Below the pieces are notes generated by a model that had not been told where the DNA came from, searched no databases, and saw only the letters and a list, made by a program, of their open reading frames with translations. A stretch of DNA of 13,849 nucleotides from Symbiobacteriaceae bacterium (GTDB lineage: Bacteria; Bacillota_E; Symbiobacteriia; Symbiobacteriales; Symbiobacteriaceae), in contig DAHVXO010000221.1 in NCBI GenBank assembly GCA_027356675.1, forward strand, positions 1 to 13,849, given 5' to 3'. This document shows positions 1 through 6,678 of the stretch, piece after piece; within the stretch, counting starts at the first letter, position 1; every line of letters begins with the position of its first letter. A program made the translations under genes and the position numbers.

Positions 1-90
1 GACCGGATTCTCAAGGTCTTCTGGACGGTCAGCGTGGTGCTGGTCGCCGTGGCCTGGTTCGCACTTCCCCGGTACGCTTGGGTCAAGTAG
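1..90 (+). CDS. mraY: C-terminal end of a membrane protein, probably MraY (partial)
   Basis: An open frame runs from the window edge to a TAG at 88-90 and gives 29 residues: a short polar start, one hydrophobic segment of about 20 residues and a basic end. The piece RILKVFWTVS resembles the last transmembrane helix of Gram-positive MraY (phospho-MurNAc-pentapeptide translocase, which makes lipid I at the inner membrane), where an Arg, four hydrophobic residues and FWT precede the final helix. The neighbourhood fits, since mraY lies shortly before ftsW/spoVE in dcw clusters. MurD, which normally lies between them, is soluble and would not end in a membrane helix. The identification rests on a short fragment and on family memory, so another membrane protein remains possible. 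The next gene starts 21 bases later, which suggests one operon. Confidence 0.5.
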   Translation, partial: DRILKVFWTVSVVLVAVAWFALPRYAWVK

Positions 91-111
91 GGCAGAGGGG
101 GTCTCCCGTCC

Positions 112-1215
112 TTGCAGCAGCACAGGCGCAGGGAGTCGGACTACACCCTCGTTACACTGGTCGCGTTACTACTCGGCATCGGAATTGTCATGGTGTATAC
201 GTCCAGTACCGCGATGGCTGAAGTGGATTTCCAGAATCCGTACCATTTCCTGCAGCGCCAGGTGCTCTGGGCGCTGTTGGGCCTCGGGTCCATGCTGGTC
301 TTCGCCCGGATCCCGCCGTGGACGTGGCAGCGGTTTGCCCCGGTCATCATGGTGGGCGTGGTGGTCCTCCTGATCGTTGTGGTGATTCCCGGCGTCGGCA
401 TCTACCGGCTGGGGGCTCGCCGCTGGCTGGGGGCCGGGCCGCTCACCTTCCAGCCCTCCGAATTTGCCAAGTTTGGCTTCGTGATGTTCCTGGCGGATTT
501 CCTCAGCCGGGACCCCCGCAAGGTGACGTCGTTTTGGCGAGGCCTCTTCCCGGCCCTGGCCGCCCTGGGCCTGGTCTTCGGGCTGATCATGCTGGAGCCG
601 GACCTGGGGACCTCGCTCACCCTGGCGGGCACCGCCTTCCTCATGCTGTTCGCGGCCGGTGCGGAGCTGAGCCATCTGGGGCTGATCGCATCGGTGGGAG
701 TGGCGGGGGTCTTCGCTCTCGCCCGTATCGACGCGGAGCGCTGGAGCCGTATGACCACCTATCTGAACCCCTGGGCCGATCCGTCGGATTCGGGGTATCA
801 GATCATCCAGGCGTTGCTGGCCTTCGGCTCCGGCGGGCTGTTTGGCGTGGGCCTGGGCCGCAGCCGGCAGAAGTTCTTCTACCTGCCTGAGCGGCACACG
901 GACATGATCTTCGCCATCCTGGGCGAGGAACTGGGGTTCATCGGGGCGGCGCTGGTCCTTCTGCTCTTCTTCGCCTTCGCCTGGCGGGGGTATCGCGTCG
1001 CCGTGCAGGCGCCGGACCGCTTTACGAGCCTGCTGGCGGTGGGGGTCACCTCGCTGATCGCACTGCAGGCGGCCATGAATGTGGCGGTTGTGACCGCCTC
1101 CATCCCGGCTACGGGCATTCCGCTCCCGTTTGTGAGTTCAGGCGGCTCCTCGCTCCTCGTTACACTCAGTGGCGTGGGCATCTTGCTCGGCGTCTCACGC
1201 TATACCCGCTCCTGA
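112..1215 (+). CDS. ftsW: SEDS-family peptidoglycan polymerase FtsW/SpoVE
   Basis: Polytopic membrane glycosyltransferase that polymerises lipid II at the septum with a partner class B PBP. The 367 residues match the family length and show about ten hydrophobic segments. SEDS motifs seen in order are RRWLGAGPLTFQPSEFAK near residue 103, LEPDLGTSLT near 162, the block around GVGLGRSRQKFFYLPE followed by HTD (Asp264, in the loop region that carries the functionally essential Asp of SEDS proteins), and PFVSSGGSS near the end. The start is TTG at 112, with an AGAGGGGG ribosome site about nine bases upstream. murG follows after 28 bases, so they are probably co-transcribed. Sequence alone cannot separate vegetative FtsW from sporulation-specific SpoVE; position between mraY and murG matches B. 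subtilis spoVE, but this may be the only such gene of the cluster. Confidence 0.95.
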   Translation: MQQHRRRESDYTLVTLVALLLGIGIVMVYTSSTAMAEVDFQNPYHFLQRQVLWALLGLGSMLVFARIPPWTWQRFAPVIMVGVVVLLIVVVIPGVGIYRLGARRWLGAGPLTFQPSEFAKFGFVMFLADFLSRDPRKVTSFWRGLFPALAALGLVFGLIMLEPDLGTSLTLAGTAFLMLFAAGAELSHLGLIASVGVAGVFALARIDAERWSRMTTYLNPWADPSDSGYQIIQALLAFGSGGLFGVGLGRSRQKFFYLPERHTDMIFAILGEELGFIGAALVLLLFFAFAWRGYRVAVQAPDRFTSLLAVGVTSLIALQAAMNVAVVTASIPATGIPLPFVSSGGSSLLVTLSGVGILLGVSRYTRS

Positions 1216-1243
1216 TGCGCTCGCAGCTTTGGAGGTGATCCTC

Positions 1244-2344
1244 TTGCGCTACCTATTGGCTGGTGGAGGCACCGGCGGCCACATCTATCCCGCTTTGACC
1301 ATCGCAGCGGCACTCAAGGAGTTGGACTCGCAGGCTGAACTGCTCTATGTAGGTACGCAGACCGGCCGGGAGGCCGCCGTGGTGCCGCGCGAAGGCATCC
1401 CGTTTGCCAGCATCTCCAGCGCCGGGCTGGTGAACCTGTCGCTGGTCCAGAAGCTACAGGGCGGGCTCAAGGCGGCCAAAGGTCTGCTGGACTCCCTGGG
1501 GCACATCCGCCGCTTCCGTCCGGACGTGGTGATCGGCACCGGTGGTTTCGTCAGCGGCCCGGTACTGCTGGCTGCACGGCTGGTGGGGCGGCCGGTGGTG
1601 ATCCAGGAGCAGAACGCCTTCCCCGGGGTGACTAACCGGATCGCCGCTCGCTGGGCAGAGGCGGTCTTCGTGCCATATGCGGAGGCCCGGCCGCTCTTCC
1701 CGGCGGGCGCCCGACTACGGCTGGTTGGCAACCCGGTACGGCCGGAGGTCGCTGCGGCAATCCGGGCCGAGGGCCGGCGGGTGTTCGGCTACACTGACGC
1801 GGATCAGGTTCTGCTGGTCATGGGCGGCAGCGGTGGCGCCCGTGACTTTCACCGCGCCGTCGTGGACGCTGTCAACCGGCTCTCAGACATGGCGGGACTC
1901 AAAGTGCTGCACGTGACCGGCGAGCGGTATCTGGAGCAGGTGCGCGGCGACTACGGCGACCGCCCCGGCACAACCATTCTCCCCTATCTGCACAATATGC
2001 CGGAGGCATACGCCGCCGCGGACGTCGGGGTCTTCCGGGCGGGGGCCATCACCCTGGCCGAGGTGGCCATTCGGGGACTGCCCGCCGTACTGGTGCCAAG
2101 CCCCAACGTCACCCACAACCATCAGGAGTGGAACGCCCGCACACTGGAACAGCGGGGAGCGGCTCTGGTGGTGCGCGAGTCGCAGCTTTCGCCGGACCGG
2201 CTGGCCGATGCCGTTCGCTCGGCCTTCTCGCCGAACCAGAGCCTCCTCATGCGCACCGCTCTGCTGGCGCTGGCGCAGCCCGACGCAGCCCGGACGATCG
2301 CCGAGGGCATCAACGAGATTGCCCGGCGGAAAAGGGGGCGCTGA
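1244..2344 (+). CDS. murG: UDP-GlcNAc:lipid I N-acetylglucosaminyltransferase MurG
   Basis: MurG adds GlcNAc to lipid I on the inner face of the membrane to make lipid II. The 366-residue protein (usual length about 360) has the GT-B fold signatures. GGGTGGH lies at residues 7-13. GTGGFVSGP and QEQNAFPG follow in the acceptor-binding N-domain, then VMGGSGGARD at the start of the C-domain. The UDP-GlcNAc site comes last, with FRAGAITLAE followed by NHQEWNA. The family usually has Cys or Ser before RAG; here it is Phe. I chose the TTG at 1244 because a strong GGAGGTGAT (1231-1239) lies at ideal distance and the protein then begins directly with the conserved MRYLLAGGG strand. A longer frame from 1169 would overlap ftsW and adds no conserved sequence. 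murB starts five bases after the stop. Confidence 0.97.
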   Translation: MRYLLAGGGTGGHIYPALTIAAALKELDSQAELLYVGTQTGREAAVVPREGIPFASISSAGLVNLSLVQKLQGGLKAAKGLLDSLGHIRRFRPDVVIGTGGFVSGPVLLAARLVGRPVVIQEQNAFPGVTNRIAARWAEAVFVPYAEARPLFPAGARLRLVGNPVRPEVAAAIRAEGRRVFGYTDADQVLLVMGGSGGARDFHRAVVDAVNRLSDMAGLKVLHVTGERYLEQVRGDYGDRPGTTILPYLHNMPEAYAAADVGVFRAGAITLAEVAIRGLPAVLVPSPNVTHNHQEWNARTLEQRGAALVVRESQLSPDRLADAVRSAFSPNQSLLMRTALLALAQPDAARTIAEGINEIARRKRGR

Positions 2345-2348
2345 CTCT

Positions 2349-3275
2349 ATGTCACCTGTGGAGACCGCTTTGCGTAGCATAATCCGTGAACCGGAACGGA
2401 TCCGCCTCGAAGAGCCGATGAAGCGGCACACCACCTTCCGGATCGGCGGCCCGGCCGAATTCCTCGTGCAAGTGGCCGATCGGGTCGAACTCTCCGGCGT
2501 GCTGGCGCTGGCCAGTCGGGAGCAGTTGCCGGTCTATATGTTGGGCAACGGCAGCAACCTGCTGGTCGCGGATAGCGGCGTCCGGGGGCTGGTCCTGGTC
2601 CTGACCGGCGAGTTCGACCGGTACCGGGTGGAGGATGCGCGTGTGACCGCCGGCGGCGGTTATAACCTGCCGAAGCTGGCGACGCAGGTCGCCAAGCTGG
2701 GCCTGGGGGGCATCGAGTTCGCCTGCGCCATCCCTGGTACGGTGGGTGCCGGGCTGGTCATCAACGCCGGCGCGCACGGTGGGGATCTATCGCAGGTGGT
2801 CTCATCTGCAACGGTGATCTGGCCTGATGGACGGGAGCAGACGCTTCGGCCTCAGGAAATAAGCTTTGGATACCGAACGTCCCAACTGCAGGGGACGTTT
2901 GCGATAGTGGTAGAGGTTGTGATGGACCTACACCCGGAACTTCATGAGGTGATACAGCAGCACATGCAGCATCACCTGGAGCGTCGGCGGGCCACGCAAC
3001 CTCTGCAACTGCCCAACGCGGGAAGCGTCTTCACCAATCCGCCGGGCGATTACGCCGCCCGCCTGATCGAGCAGGCGGGCCTGAAGGGGATGACGGAGGG
3101 CGGCGCCCAGGTCTCCGAAAAGCACGCCAACTTCATCGTGAACCTCGGGGACGCGACGGCGCGCGACGTGTTGGTCCTGCTGGATCGCGTCCGGACCCTG
3201 GTCCAGGACCGGTTCGGAGTACGGCTCGAGCCGGAAGTGAAGATTTGGGGCGAGAACCCCTACTTCCGCCTCTGA
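2349..3275 (+). CDS. murB: UDP-N-acetylenolpyruvoylglucosamine reductase MurB
   Basis: Cytoplasmic flavoenzyme that reduces UDP-GlcNAc-enolpyruvate to UDP-MurNAc with NADPH, the step after MurA. The protein has 308 residues, like the Gram-positive enzymes (about 300). Visible are the FAD-binding segment GNGSNLLV (residues 66-73), the loop CAIPGTVGAGLVINAGAHGG, the FGYRTS block with Arg176, the catalytic serine in NAGSVFTNP (Ser226), the HANFIVN strand, and a C-terminal EPEVK with the presumed catalytic Glu296. The compact FGYR-S form without the extra loop fits type II MurB. Translation probably starts at ATG 2349, preceded by AAAGGGGG; the frame stays open further upstream inside murG but carries nothing conserved. 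It follows murG by five bases, as in B. subtilis. Confidence 0.97.
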   Translation: MSPVETALRSIIREPERIRLEEPMKRHTTFRIGGPAEFLVQVADRVELSGVLALASREQLPVYMLGNGSNLLVADSGVRGLVLVLTGEFDRYRVEDARVTAGGGYNLPKLATQVAKLGLGGIEFACAIPGTVGAGLVINAGAHGGDLSQVVSSATVIWPDGREQTLRPQEISFGYRTSQLQGTFAIVVEVVMDLHPELHEVIQQHMQHHLERRRATQPLQLPNAGSVFTNPPGDYAARLIEQAGLKGMTEGGAQVSEKHANFIVNLGDATARDVLVLLDRVRTLVQDRFGVRLEPEVKIWGENPYFRL

Positions 3276-3276
3276 T

Positions 3277-3297
3277 CCGGGGGGACTGCTTCCCCGG
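3277..3297 (+). other. GC-rich hairpin between murB and murA
   Basis: CCGGGG (3277-3282) pairs with CCCCGG (3292-3297), extended by one or two G-T pairs, directly after the murB stop. No T-run follows, so it is not an intrinsic terminator. It could act as an mRNA-stabilising or processing structure, or be chance in GC-rich DNA. Confidence 0.3.
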
Positions 3298-3332
3298 TCG
3301 GAGTGTTCCGGCCGTGGGAGGTCACACCTACT

Positions 3333-4607
3333 GTGAGCATGACCGAGCGCTACGTGGTGGCCGGCGGCTGCCGGCTGCAAGGGCGGGTGGCGGTGAGCGG
3401 TGCCAAGAACGCTGCACTGCCAATCCTGGCAGCGGCGCTGCTGACCTCCGGGGAGGCTGTTGTCCACCACGCCCCCATGATCCGCGATGTCACTGTGATG
3501 CTTGAAATCCTGCGGCGGCTTGGCGTCCAGGTCGATGAGATGCCCGGCGGTCCATCCGGCCGTACCCTGCGCATCATGCCAGTTGGGTTGGCCCACCCGG
3601 AGGTGGGTGCCGACTTCACGCGGGAGATGCGCTCCTCCATCTTCCTGATGGGGCCGCTCCTGGGTCGGGTCGGCAAGATCCGCATCTCGTATCCAGGCGG
3701 ATGTGCGATCGGGCCACGCCCGATTGACTTTCACCTGCGCTCTCTGGAGCAGATGGGCGCTCGCATCGTGGAGCGCTTCGGCTTTATCGAGGCCTCGGTG
3801 CAGGGGAGATTGCGGGGCACCGAGATCTACCTGGACTTCCCCAGCGTTGGCGCCACAGAGAATATCATGATGGCGGCCGTGCTGGCGGAGGGGACCACGG
3901 TGATCCGCAACGCCGCCCGTGAACCGGAGATCGTCGACTTGCAGAACTTCCTCAATGGCATGGGCGCTAAAGTGCGTGGTGCGGGGCTGGATGTGATTCG
4001 GATCGAGGGATCGACCACGCTCGGGTCGGTGGAGCACACGGTGATCCCCGACCGGATTGAAGCCGGGACCTTCCTGGCCGCGGCCGCCATCACCGGGGGA
4101 GACGTACTGGTGGAGAACGTGATCCCCGAGCACGTGGAGGCCATCTGTGCAAAGCTGCGGGAGATAGGTACGGTCATTTTGGAGGAGGAGACCGGCCTGC
4201 GGGCCATCGGACCACAACGGCTGCGGGCGACCGACCTCAAGACGCTCCCCTATCCGGGCTTCCCCACCGATATGCAGCCGCCGATGATGGCCCTGATGGC
4301 CGTGGCCGACGGGACCAGCATCATCACGGAGACGATCTTTGAGAACCGTTTCAAGGTGGCCGATGAGCTCCGGCGCCTGGGAGCCAATATCAAGACCGAG
4401 GGGCGGACGTCCGTGATTCAGGGCGTGCCCCGGCTTTCGGGGGCCACCGTGGAGTGCCCGGCACTGCGGGAAGGCATGGCCCTGGTGCTCGGCGGCCTGG
4501 CCGCTGAGGGCACCACCACCATCGAGAACATCCTGCACATCGACCGGGGGTATCAGAACCTGGTACAGAAACTGGCAGGGCTCGGCGCCCGGGTCCGGCG
4601 TGGCTAG
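3333..4607 (+). CDS. murA: UDP-N-acetylglucosamine 1-carboxyvinyltransferase MurA
   Basis: MurA transfers enolpyruvate from PEP to UDP-GlcNAc, the first committed step of peptidoglycan precursor synthesis in the cytoplasm. The 424-residue protein has the family length. Lys25-Asn26 lie in VSGAKNAALP (substrate binding). The catalytic, fosfomycin-reactive cysteine is present as Cys124 in PGGCAIGPRP. PTDMQPP and the C-terminal HIDRGY with Arg405 match the rest of the active site. The GTG at 3333 is chosen because GGGAGGT (3316-3322) lies about ten bases upstream; an ATG six bases further on is less well placed, and an earlier GTG at 3303 precedes that ribosome site. The gene closes the mur operon: a hairpin terminator follows 18 bases after the stop. 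Many Firmicutes have a second MurA elsewhere; which paralogue this is cannot be told. Confidence 0.97.
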   Translation: MSMTERYVVAGGCRLQGRVAVSGAKNAALPILAAALLTSGEAVVHHAPMIRDVTVMLEILRRLGVQVDEMPGGPSGRTLRIMPVGLAHPEVGADFTREMRSSIFLMGPLLGRVGKIRISYPGGCAIGPRPIDFHLRSLEQMGARIVERFGFIEASVQGRLRGTEIYLDFPSVGATENIMMAAVLAEGTTVIRNAAREPEIVDLQNFLNGMGAKVRGAGLDVIRIEGSTTLGSVEHTVIPDRIEAGTFLAAAAITGGDVLVENVIPEHVEAICAKLREIGTVILEEETGLRAIGPQRLRATDLKTLPYPGFPTDMQPPMMALMAVADGTSIITETIFENRFKVADELRRLGANIKTEGRTSVIQGVPRLSGATVECPALREGMALVLGGLAAEGTTTIENILHIDRGYQNLVQKLAGLGARVRRG

Positions 4608-4625
4608 TCCACGCACAACATACGG

Positions 4626-4654
4626 GGCCGGGACCGCGCAGGGTCCCGGCCTTT
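4626..4654 (+). terminator. Hairpin terminator after murA
   Basis: A perfect 10-bp stem, GGCCGGGACC (4626-4635) with GGTCCCGGCC (4642-4651), has a six-base loop and is followed by TTTCGCTT. The T-run is short, but stem strength and position fit an intrinsic terminator that separates the mur operon from the following sigma-H promoter. Confidence 0.75.
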
Positions 4655-4667
4655 CGCTTGGCCCCCA

Positions 4668-4697
4668 GCAGGAATCGCCAGGTTGGCTACGGAATTT
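4668..4697 (+). promoter_or_regulatory. Sigma-H promoter of the lipid kinase gene
   Basis: The sequence GCAGGAATC (4668-4676), 12 bases, then ACGGAATTT (4689-4697) fits the B. subtilis sigma-H consensus RnAGGAWWW, 11-12 bases, RnnGAATWW at all but one defined position. The element starts 13 bases after the murA terminator. A start point near 4703 would give a leader of about 90 bases. The same element with identical spacing occurs at 7809-7838 before ftsA. Sigma-H is the transition-state and early-sporulation sigma factor, so the gene is probably raised at entry into stationary phase. Confidence 0.75.
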
Positions 4698-4745
4698 GCT
4701 CGTGTATTGGGCCGAAGCAGAGGCGGCACCCAAGGCGTGGGCGGT

Positions 4746-4786
4746 TGGGGGGAGGTGGCGCTCTACCTCCTCCCACTATAAGGAGG
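4746..4786 (+). promoter_or_regulatory. Leader with two mutually exclusive hairpins around the lipid kinase ribosome site
   Basis: Left arm TGGGGGGAGGT (4746-4756) pairs with ACCTCCTCCCA (4765-4775), 11 bp with one G-T pair and an eight-base loop. The CCTCCT of the right arm (4766-4771) is also exactly complementary to the AGGAGG ribosome site at 4781-4786. The first hairpin would leave the ribosome site free and the second would bury it. This is the architecture of a translational switch, but no ligand-binding domain of a known riboswitch class is recognisable upstream. Confidence 0.45.
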
Positions 4787-4794
4787 AATGCAGA

Positions 4795-5685
4795 TTGTCC
4801 CGTTGCTGCTTCGTTGTCAACCCAACCGCCGGTCACGGCCGGGCGCTCAAGACCTGGAAGCGAATTGAGCCCTTGGCGGCCACGCTGGGGGAGTACGGCG
4901 TCAAGTTCACCGACCGGCCCCGGCACGGGGAGGCTCTGGCGCGCCAGGCCGCAGCGGAAGGGTATGACCGGGTGGTCGCCCTGGGCGGCGACGGCACGAT
5001 CAACGAGGTGGGAAACGGACTCGTGGGCACGACTGTGGCCATGGCCGTGGTGCCCACAGGCACCGGCAATGACTGGGTCCGGACCGTGGGCATCCCGCTG
5101 GACGCGGAGGTGGCCACGCGCATCGCCTTCCAGGGGCGGGTGGTGCCTACCGACATCGGGCAGGCCATCGGCCATCGCTATTTTTTCAATATCGCCGGCA
5201 TTGGCTTTGATGCGGAGGTCTCCCGGCGAGTCAACGATTACGGTCCCGTGATCAAGGCGGTCGGCGGGACCTTGCCGTCGCTGCTGGGCATCGTGGCGAC
5301 CCTGATTCAGTTCGGCGGTGACCACGTTCAGGTGCAGATCGACACTGAGCATCTGGAGATCTCGCGAATGCTGCTGATGGCCGTCGGTATCGCCCGGTTC
5401 TACGGCGGTGGCATGAAGATCCTGCCGGATGCCGTCATCGACGATGGGTTGTTCGACATCGCCTGGGGTGAGGACCTGGGCCGGCTGGAACTGCTGAACC
5501 TGGTCGGGAAGATCTATAAGGGCGGGCATGTGGGCCATCCCAAGGTCAAGTTCGCCCGCGGCCGCAAGGTCCTCGCCACTTCCTCGCTTCCGCTCACCTT
5601 CCATCTGGACGGCGATGTGGCCGGCAACCTGCCAGTGACCTTCGAACTCCGCCCCGGGGCGCTGAACGTTGTGATTCCCGGGTAA
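4795..5685 (+). CDS. Diacylglycerol/lipid kinase, YegS-DgkB-BmrU family
   Basis: A 296-residue cytosolic or peripheral-membrane lipid kinase, typical in length. The N-terminal DAGK catalytic domain shows FVVNPTAGHGR at residues 6-16, the nucleotide motif GGDGTINEVGNGL from residue 64, and PTGTGNDWVR. The C-terminal beta domain contains FFNIAGIGFDAEV, a GGGMKILPDA segment and DGLFD, all usual for the family. DgkB members recycle diacylglycerol (for example from lipoteichoic acid synthesis) to phosphatidic acid; other members phosphorylate other lipids, so the substrate is open. The start is TTG at 4795, eight bases after AGGAGG; the nearby ATG at 4788 is out of frame. It forms its own unit with a sigma-H promoter and terminator inside the dcw cluster, where this family is not a standard member. 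Confidence 0.9.
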   Translation: MSRCCFVVNPTAGHGRALKTWKRIEPLAATLGEYGVKFTDRPRHGEALARQAAAEGYDRVVALGGDGTINEVGNGLVGTTVAMAVVPTGTGNDWVRTVGIPLDAEVATRIAFQGRVVPTDIGQAIGHRYFFNIAGIGFDAEVSRRVNDYGPVIKAVGGTLPSLLGIVATLIQFGGDHVQVQIDTEHLEISRMLLMAVGIARFYGGGMKILPDAVIDDGLFDIAWGEDLGRLELLNLVGKIYKGGHVGHPKVKFARGRKVLATSSLPLTFHLDGDVAGNLPVTFELRPGALNVVIPG

Positions 5686-5747
5686 GTTGTGGTTTGGGTG
5701 CTCTTTCTCACGGCGGGCGTCCCTTGATTCGGGCATCGCCGGGCATC

Positions 5748-5780
5748 CGACAGATCGTGTAAAATCTGTCGATTCTTTTC
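5748..5780 (+). terminator. Hairpin with T-rich tail after the lipid kinase
   Basis: CGACAGAT (5748-5755) and ATCTGTCG (5764-5771) form a perfect 8-bp stem with an eight-base loop, followed by ATTCTTTTC. It fits a moderate intrinsic terminator 60 bases after the stop. Because it also lies just before the ftsQ promoter, the inverted repeat could alternatively be an operator. Confidence 0.55.
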
Positions 5781-5794
5781 GTACGGTTACTGTG

Positions 5795-5822
5795 TTGTCT
5801 TGACATAATGATGGAGTATAAT
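5795..5822 (+). promoter_or_regulatory. Sigma-A-like promoter of the ftsQ operon
   Basis: A perfect -10 box TATAAT (5817-5822) lies 16 bases after TTGTCT (5795-5800), a four-of-six -35 box. A perfect TTGACA is also present at 5800-5805 but stands only 11 bases from TATAAT, too close for normal use. This AT-rich island stands out in GC-rich DNA. The leader to the ftsQ GTG would be about 50 bases. Confidence 0.6.
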
Positions 5823-5878
5823 CAATTGGTAGGCTTGGCTTTGGCCGAACATATGGAATGTGCTTGGAGGCAAGCTGC

Positions 5879-6655
5879 GTGACCGAGCAATCGCCGGCAG
5901 CCCGGGAGCCGGGCCGGACCGGTCCGTCTCGGAGGGGCCGCCTCTGGACGGTCATCGTGCTGTTGATCATCGTCGGCGGACTTGGGGCCTATTATTCGCC
6001 GTTGTTTCGTGCGACAGACTTTCAGATTGTGGGCGCCGAACATCTCCCGCGGGAGCGGGTGCTGGAAGCGGCGGGTCTGGTCCCGGGCGCTTCACGTTTG
6101 GAACACCCGGCCCGTGCCGTATCGGCGCGACTGCGCCTGGAGCCCTGGGTGAAGGACGCGAAGGTCAGCTGGTCCTGGAACCAGGTGCGCATCGTGCTGC
6201 AGGAACGGGTGCCCATTGGCCTGTTGCCGTACAAGACCCGGTACGTGGCGCTCGACGAGACCGGCGTCATGCTGGAGCTGGTGGACTCGGCGGCCGGACA
6301 ACGCCTGCCGGTCATCACGGGGGTTTACACCAGCAAGGCCCTGCGGGGTCAGCAGTTGTCGAACCCGGGCCTCAGCGACGCACTGCTCGTGCTCATGTGG
6401 ATGGCGGAACCGTTGCGGGCCCAGGTTGAGGAACTTAACGTCAACGGCGAACGCAATTTGACCTTGTACATGATCAATCATGCTTCTGTCCGATGGGGTA
6501 CGGTTTACACAGAGAAAGACCCGACCGCTTCCGTGCGGGAGAAGCTGATGGGCTTCGGTGAAGTGTGGTCCAAGGTGCCCAAGCAGCGGGCCGAGGACTG
6601 CCGTATCGACCTGCGGATTGCGGGACGGGCGATTCCGACGTCCGGGTGCGAATGA
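5879..6655 (+). CDS. ftsQ: Cell division protein FtsQ/DivIB
   Basis: Bitopic divisome protein that links early and late division proteins with FtsL and FtsB/DivIC. The protein has 258 residues. A short basic cytoplasmic tail is followed by one membrane helix at about 22-40, then a POTRA domain at about 43-112 that begins FQIVGAEHLPRERVLEAAGL and ends VRIVLQERVPIGLL, then the FtsQ/DivIB beta domain. The start is GTG at 5879, eight bases after TTGGAGG; an ATG at 5858 is in frame but has no ribosome site and precedes that signal. The stop overlaps an ATG, but the next gene probably starts at 6679. In Firmicute clusters divIB follows murB; here murA and the lipid kinase unit come between. Confidence 0.9.
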   Translation: MTEQSPAAREPGRTGPSRRGRLWTVIVLLIIVGGLGAYYSPLFRATDFQIVGAEHLPRERVLEAAGLVPGASRLEHPARAVSARLRLEPWVKDAKVSWSWNQVRIVLQERVPIGLLPYKTRYVALDETGVMLELVDSAAGQRLPVITGVYTSKALRGQQLSNPGLSDALLVLMWMAEPLRAQVEELNVNGERNLTLYMINHASVRWGTVYTEKDPTASVREKLMGFGEVWSKVPKQRAEDCRIDLRIAGRAIPTSGCE

Positions 6656-6678
6656 CGCCGGGGGGGAAGGACATCAAT

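Noticed and set aside
1169..1243. Longer N-terminus of MurG overlapping ftsW
   Set aside because: The extra 25 residues have no family counterpart, and the TTG at 1244 has an ideal ribosome site and starts at the conserved first strand.
2928..4733. Very long minus-strand open frame of about 600 codons opposite murB and murA
   Set aside because: It is antisense to murA, whose catalytic motifs are intact. The translation is rich in His, Gly, Pro, Gln and Arg without domain pattern, as expected from high-GC codon bias.
5730..5747. Direct repeat CGGGCATC at 5730 and 5740 as an operator
   Set aside because: The copies are short and GC-rich, and no related copy was seen elsewhere; chance is likely.
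5800..5822. TTGACA and TATAAT as one promoter pair
   Set aside because: Both boxes are perfect but only 11 bases apart, too short for sigma-A. TTGTCT with a 16-base spacer was preferred for the -35.
4687..5970. Minus-strand open frame of about 430 codons opposite the lipid kinase
   Set aside because: Antisense shadow. It crosses the promoter and terminator region and has no recognisable motif or ribosome site.
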